A stretch of DNA of 64,000 bases from Hymenobacter sp. IS2118 (GTDB lineage Bacteria; Bacteroidota; Bacteroidia; Cytophagales; Hymenobacteraceae): positions 1-64,000 of the forward strand of contig NZ_JNLX01000067.1 in the NCBI RefSeq assembly GCF_000715495.1, read 5' to 3'. A program made the translations under genes and the position numbers. Numbering within the stretch: the first letter of the stretch is position 1; each line of letters opens with the position of its first letter. This document shows, one piece after another, positions 50,785 to 59,657 of this stretch. Below the pieces are notes generated by a model. That model saw only the letters and a list, made by a program, of their open reading frames with translations, did no database searches and was not told the origin of the DNA.

Positions 50785-51363
50785 ATGAAAAAATACGGAC
50801 TATTGGCGGCGCTGGTGCTCGGTTTGCCCGCCTGCGGCCTGCTGGGCAACGAGTGCGGCCGGGACAATCCGCCTACCTACTTCGACGTGCAGGGCCTTGA
50901 CGTGGCCGTGACCCGGCAGCCGGTGGACAAGCCCTGGGAAGTAGTGTCGCCCGGTGCCTCCGTAGCCAGCCGCGAGCTGCGGCTGTTTCTGCTGTTGCGG
51001 GAGCGGCACTATACCGTGGCACCAAGCCGGGGTTTTATGTCGGCGGCCTACGCTTGCGACCCCTTGCCGGCCGGCAGCCGCGGCTCGACCGAGCGGATGG
51101 ATAGTCTGAGCGTGACGAGCTTGAACGATTATGATGCGCAGCACCCAGCGGGCACGCCCCTCACCGATTTGCTGGCCGTGGGCGGGCTGAACTCGTTTCC
51201 GGTGCCCTCGCGGCAAAACCCGCTCGAACCGTTTCGGTATGCGGAACTCAGCCTCGTGCAGCCGCCCGCCGCTACGGGGCCGCAGCAGTTTCGGGTATAT
51301 TACCGCCAGACGAACGGCGAAATTTATACTGCCGAAACCGCCGCAGTTACCGTTGTGCGGTAG
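50785..51363 (+). CDS. Hypothetical lipoprotein (192 aa)
   Basis: Signal MKKYGLLAALVLGLPAC with lipobox at Cys17. The mature part has two further Cys (NECGRD, YACDPL) and beta strands (YFDVQGLDVAVTR, ELRLFLLLRERHYTVA, QQFRVYYRQTNGEIYTAETAAVTVVR). It resembles small DUF5034-like Bacteroidota lipoproteins but is not assigned with confidence. It lies 78 bases after bcp on the same strand. Confidence 0.65.
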   Translation: MKKYGLLAALVLGLPACGLLGNECGRDNPPTYFDVQGLDVAVTRQPVDKPWEVVSPGASVASRELRLFLLLRERHYTVAPSRGFMSAAYACDPLPAGSRGSTERMDSLSVTSLNDYDAQHPAGTPLTDLLAVGGLNSFPVPSRQNPLEPFRYAELSLVQPPAATGPQQFRVYYRQTNGEIYTAETAAVTVVR

Positions 51364-51449
51364 ATAAGGGCTGGCAACTTTGGGAGGGGCGTGAAGGACA
51401 AAATAGTGGCCTTACTTCTGAAGTAGAATCTGATAAGTTACTATCTTCT

Positions 51450-51611
51450 GTTACGCATCTCGGGCGTAACCCTAACCCCCTCTCCCCAGGAGAGGGGGAA
51501 CTAGAATTAGTTTTAAAAAGCATGATTATTTGTATTCTAGACTAGAAACCAGTTCCCCCTCTCCTGGGGAGAGGGGGTTAGGGGGTGAGGTTTACGCCTG
51601 AGATGCGTAAC
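51450..51611. repeat. Nested inverted repeat of the CCCCCTCTCCCCAGG type
   Basis: Core arms 51472-51502 and 51551-51581 are exact 31-bp complements. Outer arms GTTACGCATCTCGGGCGTAA (51450-51469) and its complement (51592-51611) match with one mismatch. The inner end GGGGGAACT and AT-rich loop resemble the element at 38711. It ends eight bases from the stop of the orphan gene at 51620. Confidence 0.85.
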
Positions 51612-51619
51612 AACAGTTT

Positions 51620-52138
51620 CTATCCGCCCCAGCTGAGCCAATACCTGCCCATTTGGCCTCGATTTGCCATATCAGACATGCGCAGAGATGAAAAAAGGCC
51701 GAAATCGCCATTCATCCATTGCGTTACAAAAGATTGTAATGCTAACAGGTGTTGAAAATCAGGACACTGAAAGCCATACTCCCAGGAAGCGTAGTATTGA
51801 AGCATCTCGGTTAGTTCCGCATCCATTTGGCCATCGCGGAGCAAACTATCCAGGTGAGTGCAGACGGCAAGCTCAGCCAAGGGGTCAATATCCCATATAC
51901 CACTCAGGAAAGATGGCTCAGCTAAACAATACCATTGAATAAACAGCGCCCTTTTTACGGCTTCCTGGCTGCTGTCGTCAATAAGTAGCCGGGAGTAAGC
52001 TTTGTGAATAGACAAATACTCGTCATATACTCCCAAAGTAGCGAGCTGAGTAGTCTGGTATTCAATAGGTCCGCTCACGCTCTCAACGACGCGCATGTTT
52101 TTTTCTTCCCGAGCAGTAAGTGTAATAAGCGAGTTCAT
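51620..52138 (-). CDS. Orphan hypothetical protein (172 aa), AT-richer than neighbours
   Basis: Starts at the ATG at 52138, five bases after the stop of the 4Fe-4S protein gene. The 172-residue product is mostly helical and acidic with no signal peptide (EYLSIHKAYSRLLIDDSSQEAVKRALFIQWY, LLRDGQMDAELTEMLQYYASW). Codon use is clearly AT-richer than in adjacent genes. It lies between the redox group and a large palindromic repeat. No family is recognised; general look recalls small immunity or cytosolic orphan proteins, without proof. Confidence 0.6.
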   Translation of the reverse strand: MNSLITLTAREEKNMRVVESVSGPIEYQTTQLATLGVYDEYLSIHKAYSRLLIDDSSQEAVKRALFIQWYCLAEPSFLSGIWDIDPLAELAVCTHLDSLLRDGQMDAELTEMLQYYASWEYGFQCPDFQHLLALQSFVTQWMNGDFGLFSSLRMSDMANRGQMGRYWLSWGG

Positions 52139-52143
52139 GCTTT

Positions 52144-53505
52144 TTAGCTCAAAATCCGCAGCGAATCCGCGTGGATGAGCTGCGAGGCTTGGTGCCGGCC
52201 TGCTGTGGGGCCGTTTTCCAGGTTGAGTACGCCGCGGGGGCAGGCGGTGCTGCACATGCCGCAGCCCACGCAGGAGGCGCGGACGATGGGCGCGCCGCGC
52301 TGGGCGTACTGCTGCACGTCGATGCCCATCTCGCACACGTTGGAGCAGTTGCCGCACGAGATGCACTGGGCGCCGTTGGTGCTGATGCGGAAGCGCGAAA
52401 AGTGCTTTTGCAGCAAGCCCAGGTACGCCGCCATGGGGCAGCCGAACCGGCACCACACCCGCGCGCCCATGATGGGGTAGAAACCCACCCCAATCACACC
52501 CGAAAATACGGCCCCGATGGCGAAGCCGTACCACTTAGCGCCCACGTTGCCCACTTCCCCGAGCAGCGTGCTGCCGAGGGCGAAATTGACCCACAGCAGC
52601 ACCGTTACGGCGATAATAATGCCCAGAATGGAATAGATGAGGCGGACTTCCCAGCGCCAGGCGGCCCGGCTTTTGTCGGCGAGATGGCGGTAGGGGTCGC
52701 CGGCGGTTTCGGCCAGCCCGCCGCAGCCGCACACCCACGAGCAGTACCAGCGCTTGCCGAAGAAATAGGTGAGCACCGGCGTGGCCAAAAAGGTCATCAC
52801 CGCCCCCCAAAACACCATAAATACGCCCAGACCGCCGTTTTGCGTCAGCGAGGTCACGGTGCCGGGAAACAGGTACTCGTACTTCAGCGGCCAGAAGTAG
52901 GTGAAGTAGAATTCGGGCTGCTGGAAGAACTGCAGCAGGCCCGGAATCAGAAAGGCAAAGGCAAGCTGGAAGAACATCACCGACGCGGTGCGAATGAGTT
53001 GGTAGCGCGAGTGCCGGTATTTCCACAGCGCGCGGGCGCCCATCAGCAGAATGGCCAGCGTGTAGAACGTGCCGTAGAGAAACCATTGGTCGGCGGGCCG
53101 GGCGCGCAGCCACTGGCTGAAACCGTCGAGCGCATGCACTAAGTTGTTGAGGGGGCCAAAGTTGCCCTGGCCATCATCGCCGCTATACCAATACAGCACC
53201 ACGTAGAAACCCGTGAGCACCAAGCCCGTAACCCAGGCCACCGCGCCGCGGCTAGAGCTGGCGCGTAGCCACAAGTTATGCTGCTGCACGCCGGCGGGTT
53301 GTTGGCCAAATTTCACCCAGCTCCAGGCCAAAGTGCCGGCGCTCACCAGGCCCAGGGCCAGGTAGAACCAGGTTTGCCGGCGGGCGGGGTCGGCATCGGT
53401 CAGGGCCAGCATCAGGGCCAGCAGGCCCCCGGCCACCACCGTCAGGGTTAGCTTTTCGACCGGCGAGGCGGTAGGCAGGGGCGGCGTGGCAAGCGTTGGA
53501 GTCAT
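52144..53505 (-). CDS. Membrane 4Fe-4S binding protein (NapH/CcoG/NosR-like)
   Basis: A 453-residue membrane electron-transfer protein (ATG at 53505; another ATG at 53529 adds eight residues). Helices occupy the first half. Cysteine motifs follow: CSWVCGCGG, CRFGCPMAA, then two 4Fe-4S clusters CISCGNCSNVCEMG and CVGCGMCSTACPRG at the C-terminus. This fits the polyferredoxin NapH/NosR/CcoG superfamily. It is the third gene of a minus-strand group that starts with an FAD oxidoreductase. Confidence 0.85.
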   Translation of the reverse strand: MTPTLATPPLPTASPVEKLTLTVVAGGLLALMLALTDADPARRQTWFYLALGLVSAGTLAWSWVKFGQQPAGVQQHNLWLRASSSRGAVAWVTGLVLTGFYVVLYWYSGDDGQGNFGPLNNLVHALDGFSQWLRARPADQWFLYGTFYTLAILLMGARALWKYRHSRYQLIRTASVMFFQLAFAFLIPGLLQFFQQPEFYFTYFWPLKYEYLFPGTVTSLTQNGGLGVFMVFWGAVMTFLATPVLTYFFGKRWYCSWVCGCGGLAETAGDPYRHLADKSRAAWRWEVRLIYSILGIIIAVTVLLWVNFALGSTLLGEVGNVGAKWYGFAIGAVFSGVIGVGFYPIMGARVWCRFGCPMAAYLGLLQKHFSRFRISTNGAQCISCGNCSNVCEMGIDVQQYAQRGAPIVRASCVGCGMCSTACPRGVLNLENGPTAGRHQASQLIHADSLRILS

Positions 53506-53663
53506 TGGGTGAGTTGAGTAGTAGGCCAATAGCTATTTTGAAGAATCAGAGTGTTGAGTCTGAGCTATGATGCAATCAATTAAGGCCCGCTACTAAAGCA
53601 GGGCGGCTTTTGTAAGCGGGAGCTTGCCTTGTCGGGCAACTCGCTGGAAAACCAAAGCGCAAA

Positions 53664-53894
53664 TCAATGGTGGTGATGGTCGTGCGGCTCATCGGGCTTG
53701 CCGAATAGATTGATGAGCGTGCCAATGACGTAAAATGCCGTCCAGCACACATACAGCCAGTTGAACCCGGCGGGTGTGTGGCCCACAAAAAAGTATAGAA
53801 TCAGATGGGCGCCAGCACTCATCAGCAGGCCGGTGAGGGCGATGAACTGAAAGCTGTTGAGCGCCGAAGGCCGGTATAGTTTGGAGTAGTCCAC
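53664..53894 (-). CDS. Small membrane protein with His-rich tail (76 aa)
   Basis: Two hydrophobic helices (FQFIALTGLLMSAGAHLILYFF and WLYVCWTAFYVIGTLINLF) and a C-terminal tail PDEPHDHHHH. The His run could bind a metal. It lies between the FAD oxidoreductase and the 4Fe-4S membrane protein and may be a subunit of that electron-transfer group. Confidence 0.65.
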   Translation of the reverse strand: MDYSKLYRPSALNSFQFIALTGLLMSAGAHLILYFFVGHTPAGFNWLYVCWTAFYVIGTLINLFGKPDEPHDHHHH

Positions 53895-53908
53895 GGGAGG
53901 AGGATGGA

Positions 53909-54100
53909 ATTAAAAATGAAGAATTAAAAATTAAAAATGGGGAAGAAAGCAGCATGAATTGAGGTTCAAAAAGCTGCTGAATAAAGTCCGAGGGCTTTCC
54001 AAAGGAGGCTATTAAGGAAATCAGTCGAAGTACGAGTAGATAGACTTCCTGTGCAGGTCCAGAGTCAGTTAGCTCAACTTTTAATTCTTCATTTTTAATT
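53909..54100. repeat. AT-rich inverted repeat flanking a 150-base spacer
   Basis: TTAAAAATGAAGAATTAAAA (53910-53929) has its exact complement at 54079-54098. The 149 bases between do not encode anything recognisable. The family includes 8162-8280 and 59571-59645. Confidence 0.7.
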
Positions 54101-55429
54101 TTTAAATGAAAAAAGGCCTTTTTTACGCTTCAGCACCACGGCCTGCTGCGGAAACGCCTGGTTGAAGGCCTGCACAATGGCCGGCTCGTGCTGCGGAAAA
54201 AACTCGGGGTCGAAATTAGCCTTACCCAGCTCGGCCACCACGGTTGCCATGGTTGCGGCTTCTAATATCCAGTGCTCGCACACGGCCTGCCGCAGGCGCA
54301 AGCCCAGGGCGTTGAACCCTACCACGGCGTGCGGCGCCGCGCTACGGAAGTACACGCGCAACGCCACCCGCGCCGATGGATGTTCCCAATAAAAGCTTTC
54401 CAAACCGGGTGCCGGGCCGGCCGGCGCCTGGCCATAAGTCTGGTATTCAAGGTTGAAGAACTTGGCCGAGTTGAACCACACGCCGCGCCGGTAGGCCGTG
54501 GGCTGTCCGCAAATGGTGTGGGCCACGGTTTCGCCCTGCATGCGGCCGGTGTACCAGAGCTGCTCGATGGGCACTTCGCCCGCGCCCGGCCGGCGGTGCT
54601 GGGCGCAGTCGCCGGCGGCAAACACGTTGGGCACGCTGGTACGCAGGTATTCGTCAACCAAAATGCCCCGGTCGGTTTCCACGCCGCAGGTTTGGGCCAG
54701 GGCCAGATTGGGCGCCACGCCGGTGGCCAGGCCCACCCATTGGCAGGCAATTTCCTCGCCGGCGGTGGTCACCACGGCCCGCACGCGGCCCTGGGCATCG
54801 CCCAGAATCTCGCGCAATTCGGTGCCGTAGCGCACGGCCACGTGGTTTTCTTTGAATTGCCGGTCCACCAGGTTGGCTTCTTCGGGCGGGAGCACGCCGC
54901 CCCAGTAGCGGGCATCGCGCACCAGCACCAGGGGCTCGATGCCCCGGCTGTGCAGCATTTCGGCCAGCTCCACGCCAATGAGGCCGCCGCCCACCACCAC
55001 GCCCCGGCTGATGCCGTGGGTGTCGCGGGTCATGGCCGCCAGGTCGGGCAGGTTGTAGAGGCCCTGCACGCCCGCCAGGTGCTGGCCGGGCCAGTCGAAG
55101 AGCTTGCTCACCGAGCCGGTGGCCAGCAGCAGCTGGTCGTAGGTGAGGGTGGTGCCGTTGGCCAGTACTACTAGTTTCTCCTCCGTATTTAGGGCGGTGG
55201 CATCGGCGTGCACCAGCGCCAGGCGGTTTTCGGTCCAGAACCAGTCTTCGTAGGGCTTGATGTCCTGCGGGCGCAGGTGGCCCATGTACACGTACATCAG
55301 CGCCGTGCGGGAGTAGTGGTGCGCGCTTTCCGACGAAACCAGGGTGATTTGGGCGGTGGGGCTCAGGCGCCGAACGGCCAGGGCACACGTAACGCCGGTA
55401 ATGCCGTTGCCGATGATAACCAAGTGCAT
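54095..55429 (-). CDS. FAD/NAD(P)-dependent oxidoreductase
   Basis: A 444-residue flavoprotein of the pyridine nucleotide-disulfide oxidoreductase type. FAD binding: VIIGNGITGVTCALAVRRL. The second dinucleotide motif is GVVVGGGLIGVELAEML and the late FAD motif NVFAAGDCA. There is no CxxxxC active-site disulfide, so it is nearer to nitrite reductase/rubredoxin reductase-like flavoproteins. It probably passes electrons to the membrane 4Fe-4S protein encoded downstream. Confidence 0.85.
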   Translation of the reverse strand: MHLVIIGNGITGVTCALAVRRLSPTAQITLVSSESAHHYSRTALMYVYMGHLRPQDIKPYEDWFWTENRLALVHADATALNTEEKLVVLANGTTLTYDQLLLATGSVSKLFDWPGQHLAGVQGLYNLPDLAAMTRDTHGISRGVVVGGGLIGVELAEMLHSRGIEPLVLVRDARYWGGVLPPEEANLVDRQFKENHVAVRYGTELREILGDAQGRVRAVVTTAGEEIACQWVGLATGVAPNLALAQTCGVETDRGILVDEYLRTSVPNVFAAGDCAQHRRPGAGEVPIEQLWYTGRMQGETVAHTICGQPTAYRRGVWFNSAKFFNLEYQTYGQAPAGPAPGLESFYWEHPSARVALRVYFRSAAPHAVVGFNALGLRLRQAVCEHWILEAATMATVVAELGKANFDPEFFPQHEPAIVQAFNQAFPQQAVVLKRKKGLFSFKN

Positions 55430-55601
55430 TGCGAAGGGGTTGAGGTAAGAAGCCGGACCGGTGGTAAAAGTAACCGGACCCGTACCACAATCCTACGCCC
55501 GGTAATTGCCCAAGGTCCGCCCGCCGGGCTTCCAGCAACGTAAGCCGGGGCGTTGCGTACGCCTAATACGGTAATTTCCCACTCACTTCAGCGCCCCTTT
55601 C

Positions 55602-56033
55602 ATGCTTCCTGACAACATCTCCGGCAACGGCACCGACCCCAACGAAGGCGAACACGCCGACATCACCGAAAACAAGAATTTCCCCAAAAACGAAGAGCTC
55701 GAAAAGCAGAAAGAGTACAAGCAGGACCAGAGCAACGACAAATCCAGCAACGACCCGTCGGCCGCCCGCAACACCGGCGCCAATGGTTACACCCAACGCA
55801 GCAACCAGAAAGACCAGCTCGAAAACCTGCACATCGGTGGCTCCGAAACCGAGCCCCAGGGGGGCAACGACCACCATGGGGCCGGCGAGTTGGCCCAGGG
55901 CCCCGGCTTCGAAGCCGAAGGCAGCATCGAGCTCGACCACAACCTGCGCACCCGCGAGCAGCCGTTCGGGGCCAAAGCGCCCACCGGCCCGGCCAAGCCC
56001 CCCGTGGGCGACGGAAGCATCAGCGACAACTAA
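55602..56033 (+). CDS. Hydrophilic disordered protein (143 aa)
   Basis: A polar, acidic protein rich in Asn, Asp, Glu, Gly and Lys with few hydrophobic residues (NKNFPKNEELEKQKEYKQDQ, SNDKSSNDPSAARNTG). No domain or signal is visible, so it is probably intrinsically disordered. Stress-related hydrophilins have this look, but nothing ties it to that role. Confidence 0.6.
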   Translation: MLPDNISGNGTDPNEGEHADITENKNFPKNEELEKQKEYKQDQSNDKSSNDPSAARNTGANGYTQRSNQKDQLENLHIGGSETEPQGGNDHHGAGELAQGPGFEAEGSIELDHNLRTREQPFGAKAPTGPAKPPVGDGSISDN

Positions 56034-56491
56034 AGGCTACCCAATGAATTTCTAGGTTCCATGCCACAGCGGGACCGGGCGCTAGCGGTACATAGTAGCC
56101 GCTAGCGCCTGGTCCCGCTGTGGCGTATTGTCCTTCCATTTGGCACAGCGAATTAGGTGTGAAATTAATGGAGACATACCACCGGTTTTGCCCTCGCACA
56201 CTAACCCTTGATACTGGGGGTGAGGGGCTAAGCAGCGGAAAACGAGCTTTCTGCCGGCTAGCTTCCAAGGTGTAGCAGCAAGCTGGGCGCAGGTACCGGA
56301 AAGACGAATATTTGGCGGCTTCCCGTTCCGGAACCCTGTTTGCCTCGGCGGCCAAACAAAAAAAACAAGCAGGGTACGGATAACGCGGCAAAGGCTTAAC
56401 TTGCGGGCCTTGTTGGAATAGCAGGCTAATGCGTAGCCTATTTCGATTGCCTTTAAACTCTTCATTAAATCCCCTTCAATAAAGTCAAATT
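56034..56491. other. 458-base region without a gene
   Basis: It begins with a strong inverted repeat (56063-56124) 30 bases past the disordered-protein gene. The rest has lower GC and no frame on either strand with a recognisable product. A minus-strand frame at 56020-56391 lacks coding character. Confidence 0.6.
56063..56124. repeat. Inverted repeat GCCACAGCGGGACC
   Basis: GCCACAGCGGGACCGGGCGC and the complement of the right side match over 26 positions with one mismatch around a nine-base loop. No T run follows, so it is not a classical terminator, though it is well placed to end the upstream transcript. Confidence 0.75.
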
Positions 56492-57223
56492 ATGAATCCT
56501 GAAAATCTACAAAAAAACGAAGAACAACCCTACGACCCCAACTTTGAGGCCCAGGATGAAGAGGTAATGTCGGGTGGCAACAATCGTTTGCTGTACATAC
56601 TGGTTGGGTTGGTAGTGGCCCTGGTGATTGGCTACGTGGCCCTGCCCAAAGGCGAGGGCGACGGAATGGCTTCGGTAACCCCCACCTTTATGCTGGACGA
56701 TGCCGCCGTAACGGGCGTAACCCCAACTTCGGCCGACAGCATCGCGGCGGGTCTGAAAGCTGCCCCCGTGGCCAAAGTAGACGAAGAGGAGGAAAAAACG
56801 ACCGCCAAGCCCGGCGACAAAGCGGCTGCTGCTGCCAAAACCACCGCTGCCGCGCCTGGTACGGTGGCCGCGTCGGCCCCGGTTGTGGCCGCGGCCGAAC
56901 CTGCTCCCGAACCAGAGCCTGAAGTAGCCGCCCCCGCGCCCGCTCCGGAACCCGCCGCGCCCGCCTTCGTCACGATGTCGGGTAAGATTGCCGATGAAAA
57001 CGGCCGTCCCATGGTAGGTGCCACCGTGTTGCTGAAAGGCAGCAGCAAAGGCACCAGCACCGACGCCAACGGTAACTACTCTTTCGAAGTCCCCAATAAC
57101 AAGGACCATACCCTCGTTTTTGGCTACGGCGGCTACGAAGACGAAATCGTGCGCAGCGCCGGCAGCCGGCCCGTGAACGTAACCCTAACGCCGCGGGCCA
57201 AAACCAAACGGGGCCGGCGCTAG
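56492..57223 (+). CDS. Membrane protein with carboxypeptidase-regulatory-like domain
   Basis: A 243-residue protein. One helix (LLYILVGLVVALVIGYVAL, residues 33-51) anchors it. An Ala/Pro/Glu-rich linker runs to about 155. The C-terminal domain is the CarboxypepD_reg-like/TonB-plug-preceding fold: MSGKIADENGRPMVGATVLLKGSSKGTSTDANGNYSFEVP. It ends with a basic tail (KTKRGRR). Such proteins are characteristic of Bacteroidota; partner unknown. Confidence 0.8.
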   Translation: MNPENLQKNEEQPYDPNFEAQDEEVMSGGNNRLLYILVGLVVALVIGYVALPKGEGDGMASVTPTFMLDDAAVTGVTPTSADSIAAGLKAAPVAKVDEEEEKTTAKPGDKAAAAAKTTAAAPGTVAASAPVVAAAEPAPEPEPEVAAPAPAPEPAAPAFVTMSGKIADENGRPMVGATVLLKGSSKGTSTDANGNYSFEVPNNKDHTLVFGYGGYEDEIVRSAGSRPVNVTLTPRAKTKRGRR

Positions 57224-57255
57224 CCACTACCGTTTCCGTTAGAGCACGCGTAAAT

Positions 57256-57294
57256 CCACAAAAAAGGCCTCCCATCGGGAGGCCTTTTTTGTGG
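57256..57294. terminator. Bidirectional terminator
   Basis: An 18-bp perfect stem (CCACAAAAAAGGCCTCCC paired with its complement) around ATC, with T6 or A6 runs on both sides, between convergent genes. Confidence 0.9.
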
Positions 57295-57331
57295 GCAACT
57301 ATGATAGTTATCAGACAAGTATTCTAACAAC

Positions 57332-58807
57332 CTAAGCGGTACGGTTACCGAAGCGGCGGCCAAAAATAAAGTAGACGGGTATTCCCACTGCCATCAGGGC
57401 CAGGCCGCGGCGCGAAAACTCGGCCGTGTCGGGCGCGAAAAGCAGGATGATGCAGAAGGCGGAGGCCAGCAGCACGTACAGGCCCGGCACCAGCGGATAG
57501 CCCCAGGCCCGGTAGGGGCGGGGCGCGTCGGGCCGGGTGCGGCGCAGCACAAAAATGCCGATGATGGTGACAACGTAAAACAGAATAACCGAGAACATCA
57601 CGTAGTCCAGGAGCTGTCCGTACTTGCCGCTCAGGCAGAGCAGGCAGGCCCACAGGCATTGGGCCCACAGCGCCCGGCTGGGCACGCCCGCCCCGTTGAG
57701 GCGCGCCAGGCTGGGGAAAAACAGCCCGTCCTTGGCCATCGCAAAATAAGCGCGCGCTCCGCTGAGAATAATGCCGTTGTTGGCGCCAAAGGTGCTCAGC
57801 ATAATGAGCACGGCCATAACGTAGGCGCCCGTGCGGCCCAGCACCGATTCGGCCACGGCCGTGGCCACCCGGTCGTCGGTGGCGTACATGATGCCGCGGC
57901 CGGCGATGGTAGTTGCTTCCGGTAAGCCGTTGATGGGCAGCACCAGCAGGTACACCACGTTGATGAGAATGTAGAGGGCCGTGACAATGGCCGTGCCGAT
58001 GGCCATGCTGCGAACCAGCGTGCGTTCGGGATTCTGGATTTCCTCACCGGCAAACCCGATGTTGTTCCACGAATCCGACGAAAACAGCGAGCCCGTCATG
58101 GCCATGCCGATGGCCACTACCAGCGTGGTGCCGCTGATGGGCACGGTGGGGGCCGAAACGCCCGGTGCCGCGTGCCGGCTGGCCGACCATAAATCCGCGA
58201 AATTGGCCGCTATGGCTTCGGAGTTCAAGCCCAGGGCCACGCCCAGCACGATGAGCAGACCCAGCGCCACCAGCTTGGTGCTGCCCAGCACGTTTTGGAT
58301 GAGCTTGCCGGTGCGCACGCCCTGCGCATTGAGCGCGGTGATGCCCACGATGAGAATAATGGCCAGCAGCTGCACCGAGCTGAACCCAAACGAGCCCACC
58401 GAAAACAGGATATTCTGCACGCTGAAATAAGGCACCAGCACGCCCGTGAATTTGGCGAAGGCCACGGCCACGGCCGCAATTACCCCGGTCTGGATGACGA
58501 GGAACAGCGTCCAGCCGTACAAAAAGGCGGTGAGGCGCCCGAAGGCTTCGCGCAGGTACACGTACTGCCCGCCTACTTTGGGAAACATGCTGGCCAGCTC
58601 GCCATAGCTAATGGCACCGGCCATGGTGATGACGCCCGTGAGCAGCCACACCACCAGCAGCCAGCCAGAGGAGCCCACCTTACGGGCAATATCGGCCGAA
58701 ACGATGAAGATGCCCGAGCCTATCATGCTGCCCGTGACCAGCATAATGGCATCGAAGAGGGTGATGGCCCGTTGAAAATGGGGTTGTGAGGGTTGAGGTT
58801 CGTTCAT
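57332..58807 (-). CDS. APC-family amino-acid permease
   Basis: Twelve-helix transporter, 491 residues. The first helix region ITLFDAIMLVTGSMIGSGIFIVSADIAR is the APC consensus. Others are SYGELASMFPKVGGQYVYLREAFG and FSSDSWNNIGFAGEEIQNPERTL. The pattern is close to the LAT/SteT-like exchangers. Substrate amino acid unknown. It shares a bidirectional terminator with the upstream gene. Confidence 0.9.
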   Translation of the reverse strand: MNEPQPSQPHFQRAITLFDAIMLVTGSMIGSGIFIVSADIARKVGSSGWLLVVWLLTGVITMAGAISYGELASMFPKVGGQYVYLREAFGRLTAFLYGWTLFLVIQTGVIAAVAVAFAKFTGVLVPYFSVQNILFSVGSFGFSSVQLLAIILIVGITALNAQGVRTGKLIQNVLGSTKLVALGLLIVLGVALGLNSEAIAANFADLWSASRHAAPGVSAPTVPISGTTLVVAIGMAMTGSLFSSDSWNNIGFAGEEIQNPERTLVRSMAIGTAIVTALYILINVVYLLVLPINGLPEATTIAGRGIMYATDDRVATAVAESVLGRTGAYVMAVLIMLSTFGANNGIILSGARAYFAMAKDGLFFPSLARLNGAGVPSRALWAQCLWACLLCLSGKYGQLLDYVMFSVILFYVVTIIGIFVLRRTRPDAPRPYRAWGYPLVPGLYVLLASAFCIILLFAPDTAEFSRRGLALMAVGIPVYFIFGRRFGNRTA

Positions 58808-58888
58808 ATAAAAGCGGAGATTTTTGCCAAAGAAAACGAAAAGGCCCGCCGTGAACGGCGAGCCTGGGTAAATGAACCCGGAAATACC

Positions 58889-59428
58889 TTAAAATTCGCT
58901 GCGGTCGTACCAGCTGCGCATGCGCCACGGGTCGGTGCGGTTCTTGCGCACGAGCACCAGCCGGGCCGTACCCGAACCCGAAAACCGCTCGTTGTCGCGC
59001 TGCTCGATGGTGAGCAGAAAGGAGCGTTCCACATACGCCAGCGTGTCGGTGGCCAGCGTGTCGGAGCTGGGCAGGTACTGCGTCCACTGCAGGTTGGTGG
59101 AGCGGGCGGCCCGGAACAGGCGGTAGGTGGTATTCGCGTCCACGTCGCGCGTCCAGGAGCGGTCGAGGTTGGCGGCGAAGTCGCGGTAGGTGAAGCGGAA
59201 GTCCGGGGCCAGCAGCTGCCCGTAGAGCGTGGAGTCGCGCAGCTGGTAGGCGGCCCGAAACCGGTCGAAGAAGCCGCGCACCGTAACGGGGTTGCCCAGC
59301 AGGTCGTTTTCGTTGGCGGGCACCTCGTCCAGGGCCGGTGCAAAGGGATTGCAGCCAGGAACCGTCAGCATCAGCAGGATGCCAGTCAGCCACCCAACCG
59401 GAAAAAACGGACGCGACAACACCTTCAT
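58889..59428 (-). CDS. Hypothetical lipoprotein, paralogue of the next gene (179 aa)
   Basis: The ATG at 59428 gives a lipoprotein signal with lipobox near VPGC. The mature part resembles the 59658 gene: FFDRFRAAYQLRDSTLYGQLLAPDFRFTYRD against ANFATAVQRVNAANYERSFSGPDFRFVPD, and both end with a W-R-x-x-x-W-x-D pattern (DPWRMRSWYDRSEF). It looks like a small alpha+beta NTF2-like domain. No function is known. Possible upstream starts add residues before the signal. Confidence 0.65.
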   Translation of the reverse strand: MKVLSRPFFPVGWLTGILLMLTVPGCNPFAPALDEVPANENDLLGNPVTVRGFFDRFRAAYQLRDSTLYGQLLAPDFRFTYRDFAANLDRSWTRDVDANTTYRLFRAARSTNLQWTQYLPSSDTLATDTLAYVERSFLLTIEQRDNERFSGSGTARLVLVRKNRTDPWRMRSWYDRSEF

Positions 59429-59570
59429 AAGTCGAAATATAGGCATAGCGGCGCCAAAAATGCAGCGCGGCCGGATTCGTCGATTGGCAACCGGCGCGGC
59501 GGCAGTTCTGCGGGCCAAATAAACGGATTGGGCAGCTTCGTACTAATACTGCTCAGCGCAACTGCGTCAG

Positions 59571-59645
59571 GAATTAAGAATTAAAAATGAAGGATTAAAA
59601 ATTTGATAACTGGATTTTTAATCCTTCATTTTTAATTCCCAATTC
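59571..59645. repeat. AT-rich AATTAAAAAT inverted repeat
   Basis: Arms of 32 bases (59571-59602 and 59614-59645) are complementary with two mismatches; the centre is GAAGGATTAAAAAT. It separates the two paralogous lipoprotein genes. Confidence 0.8.
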
Positions 59646-59657
59646 AATCTGCTGTCG

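Noticed and set aside
56020..56391. Minus-strand frame of 123 residues in the 458-base gap
   Set aside because: No promoter, no signal, no family resemblance, and its end overlaps the disordered-protein gene and a palindrome.
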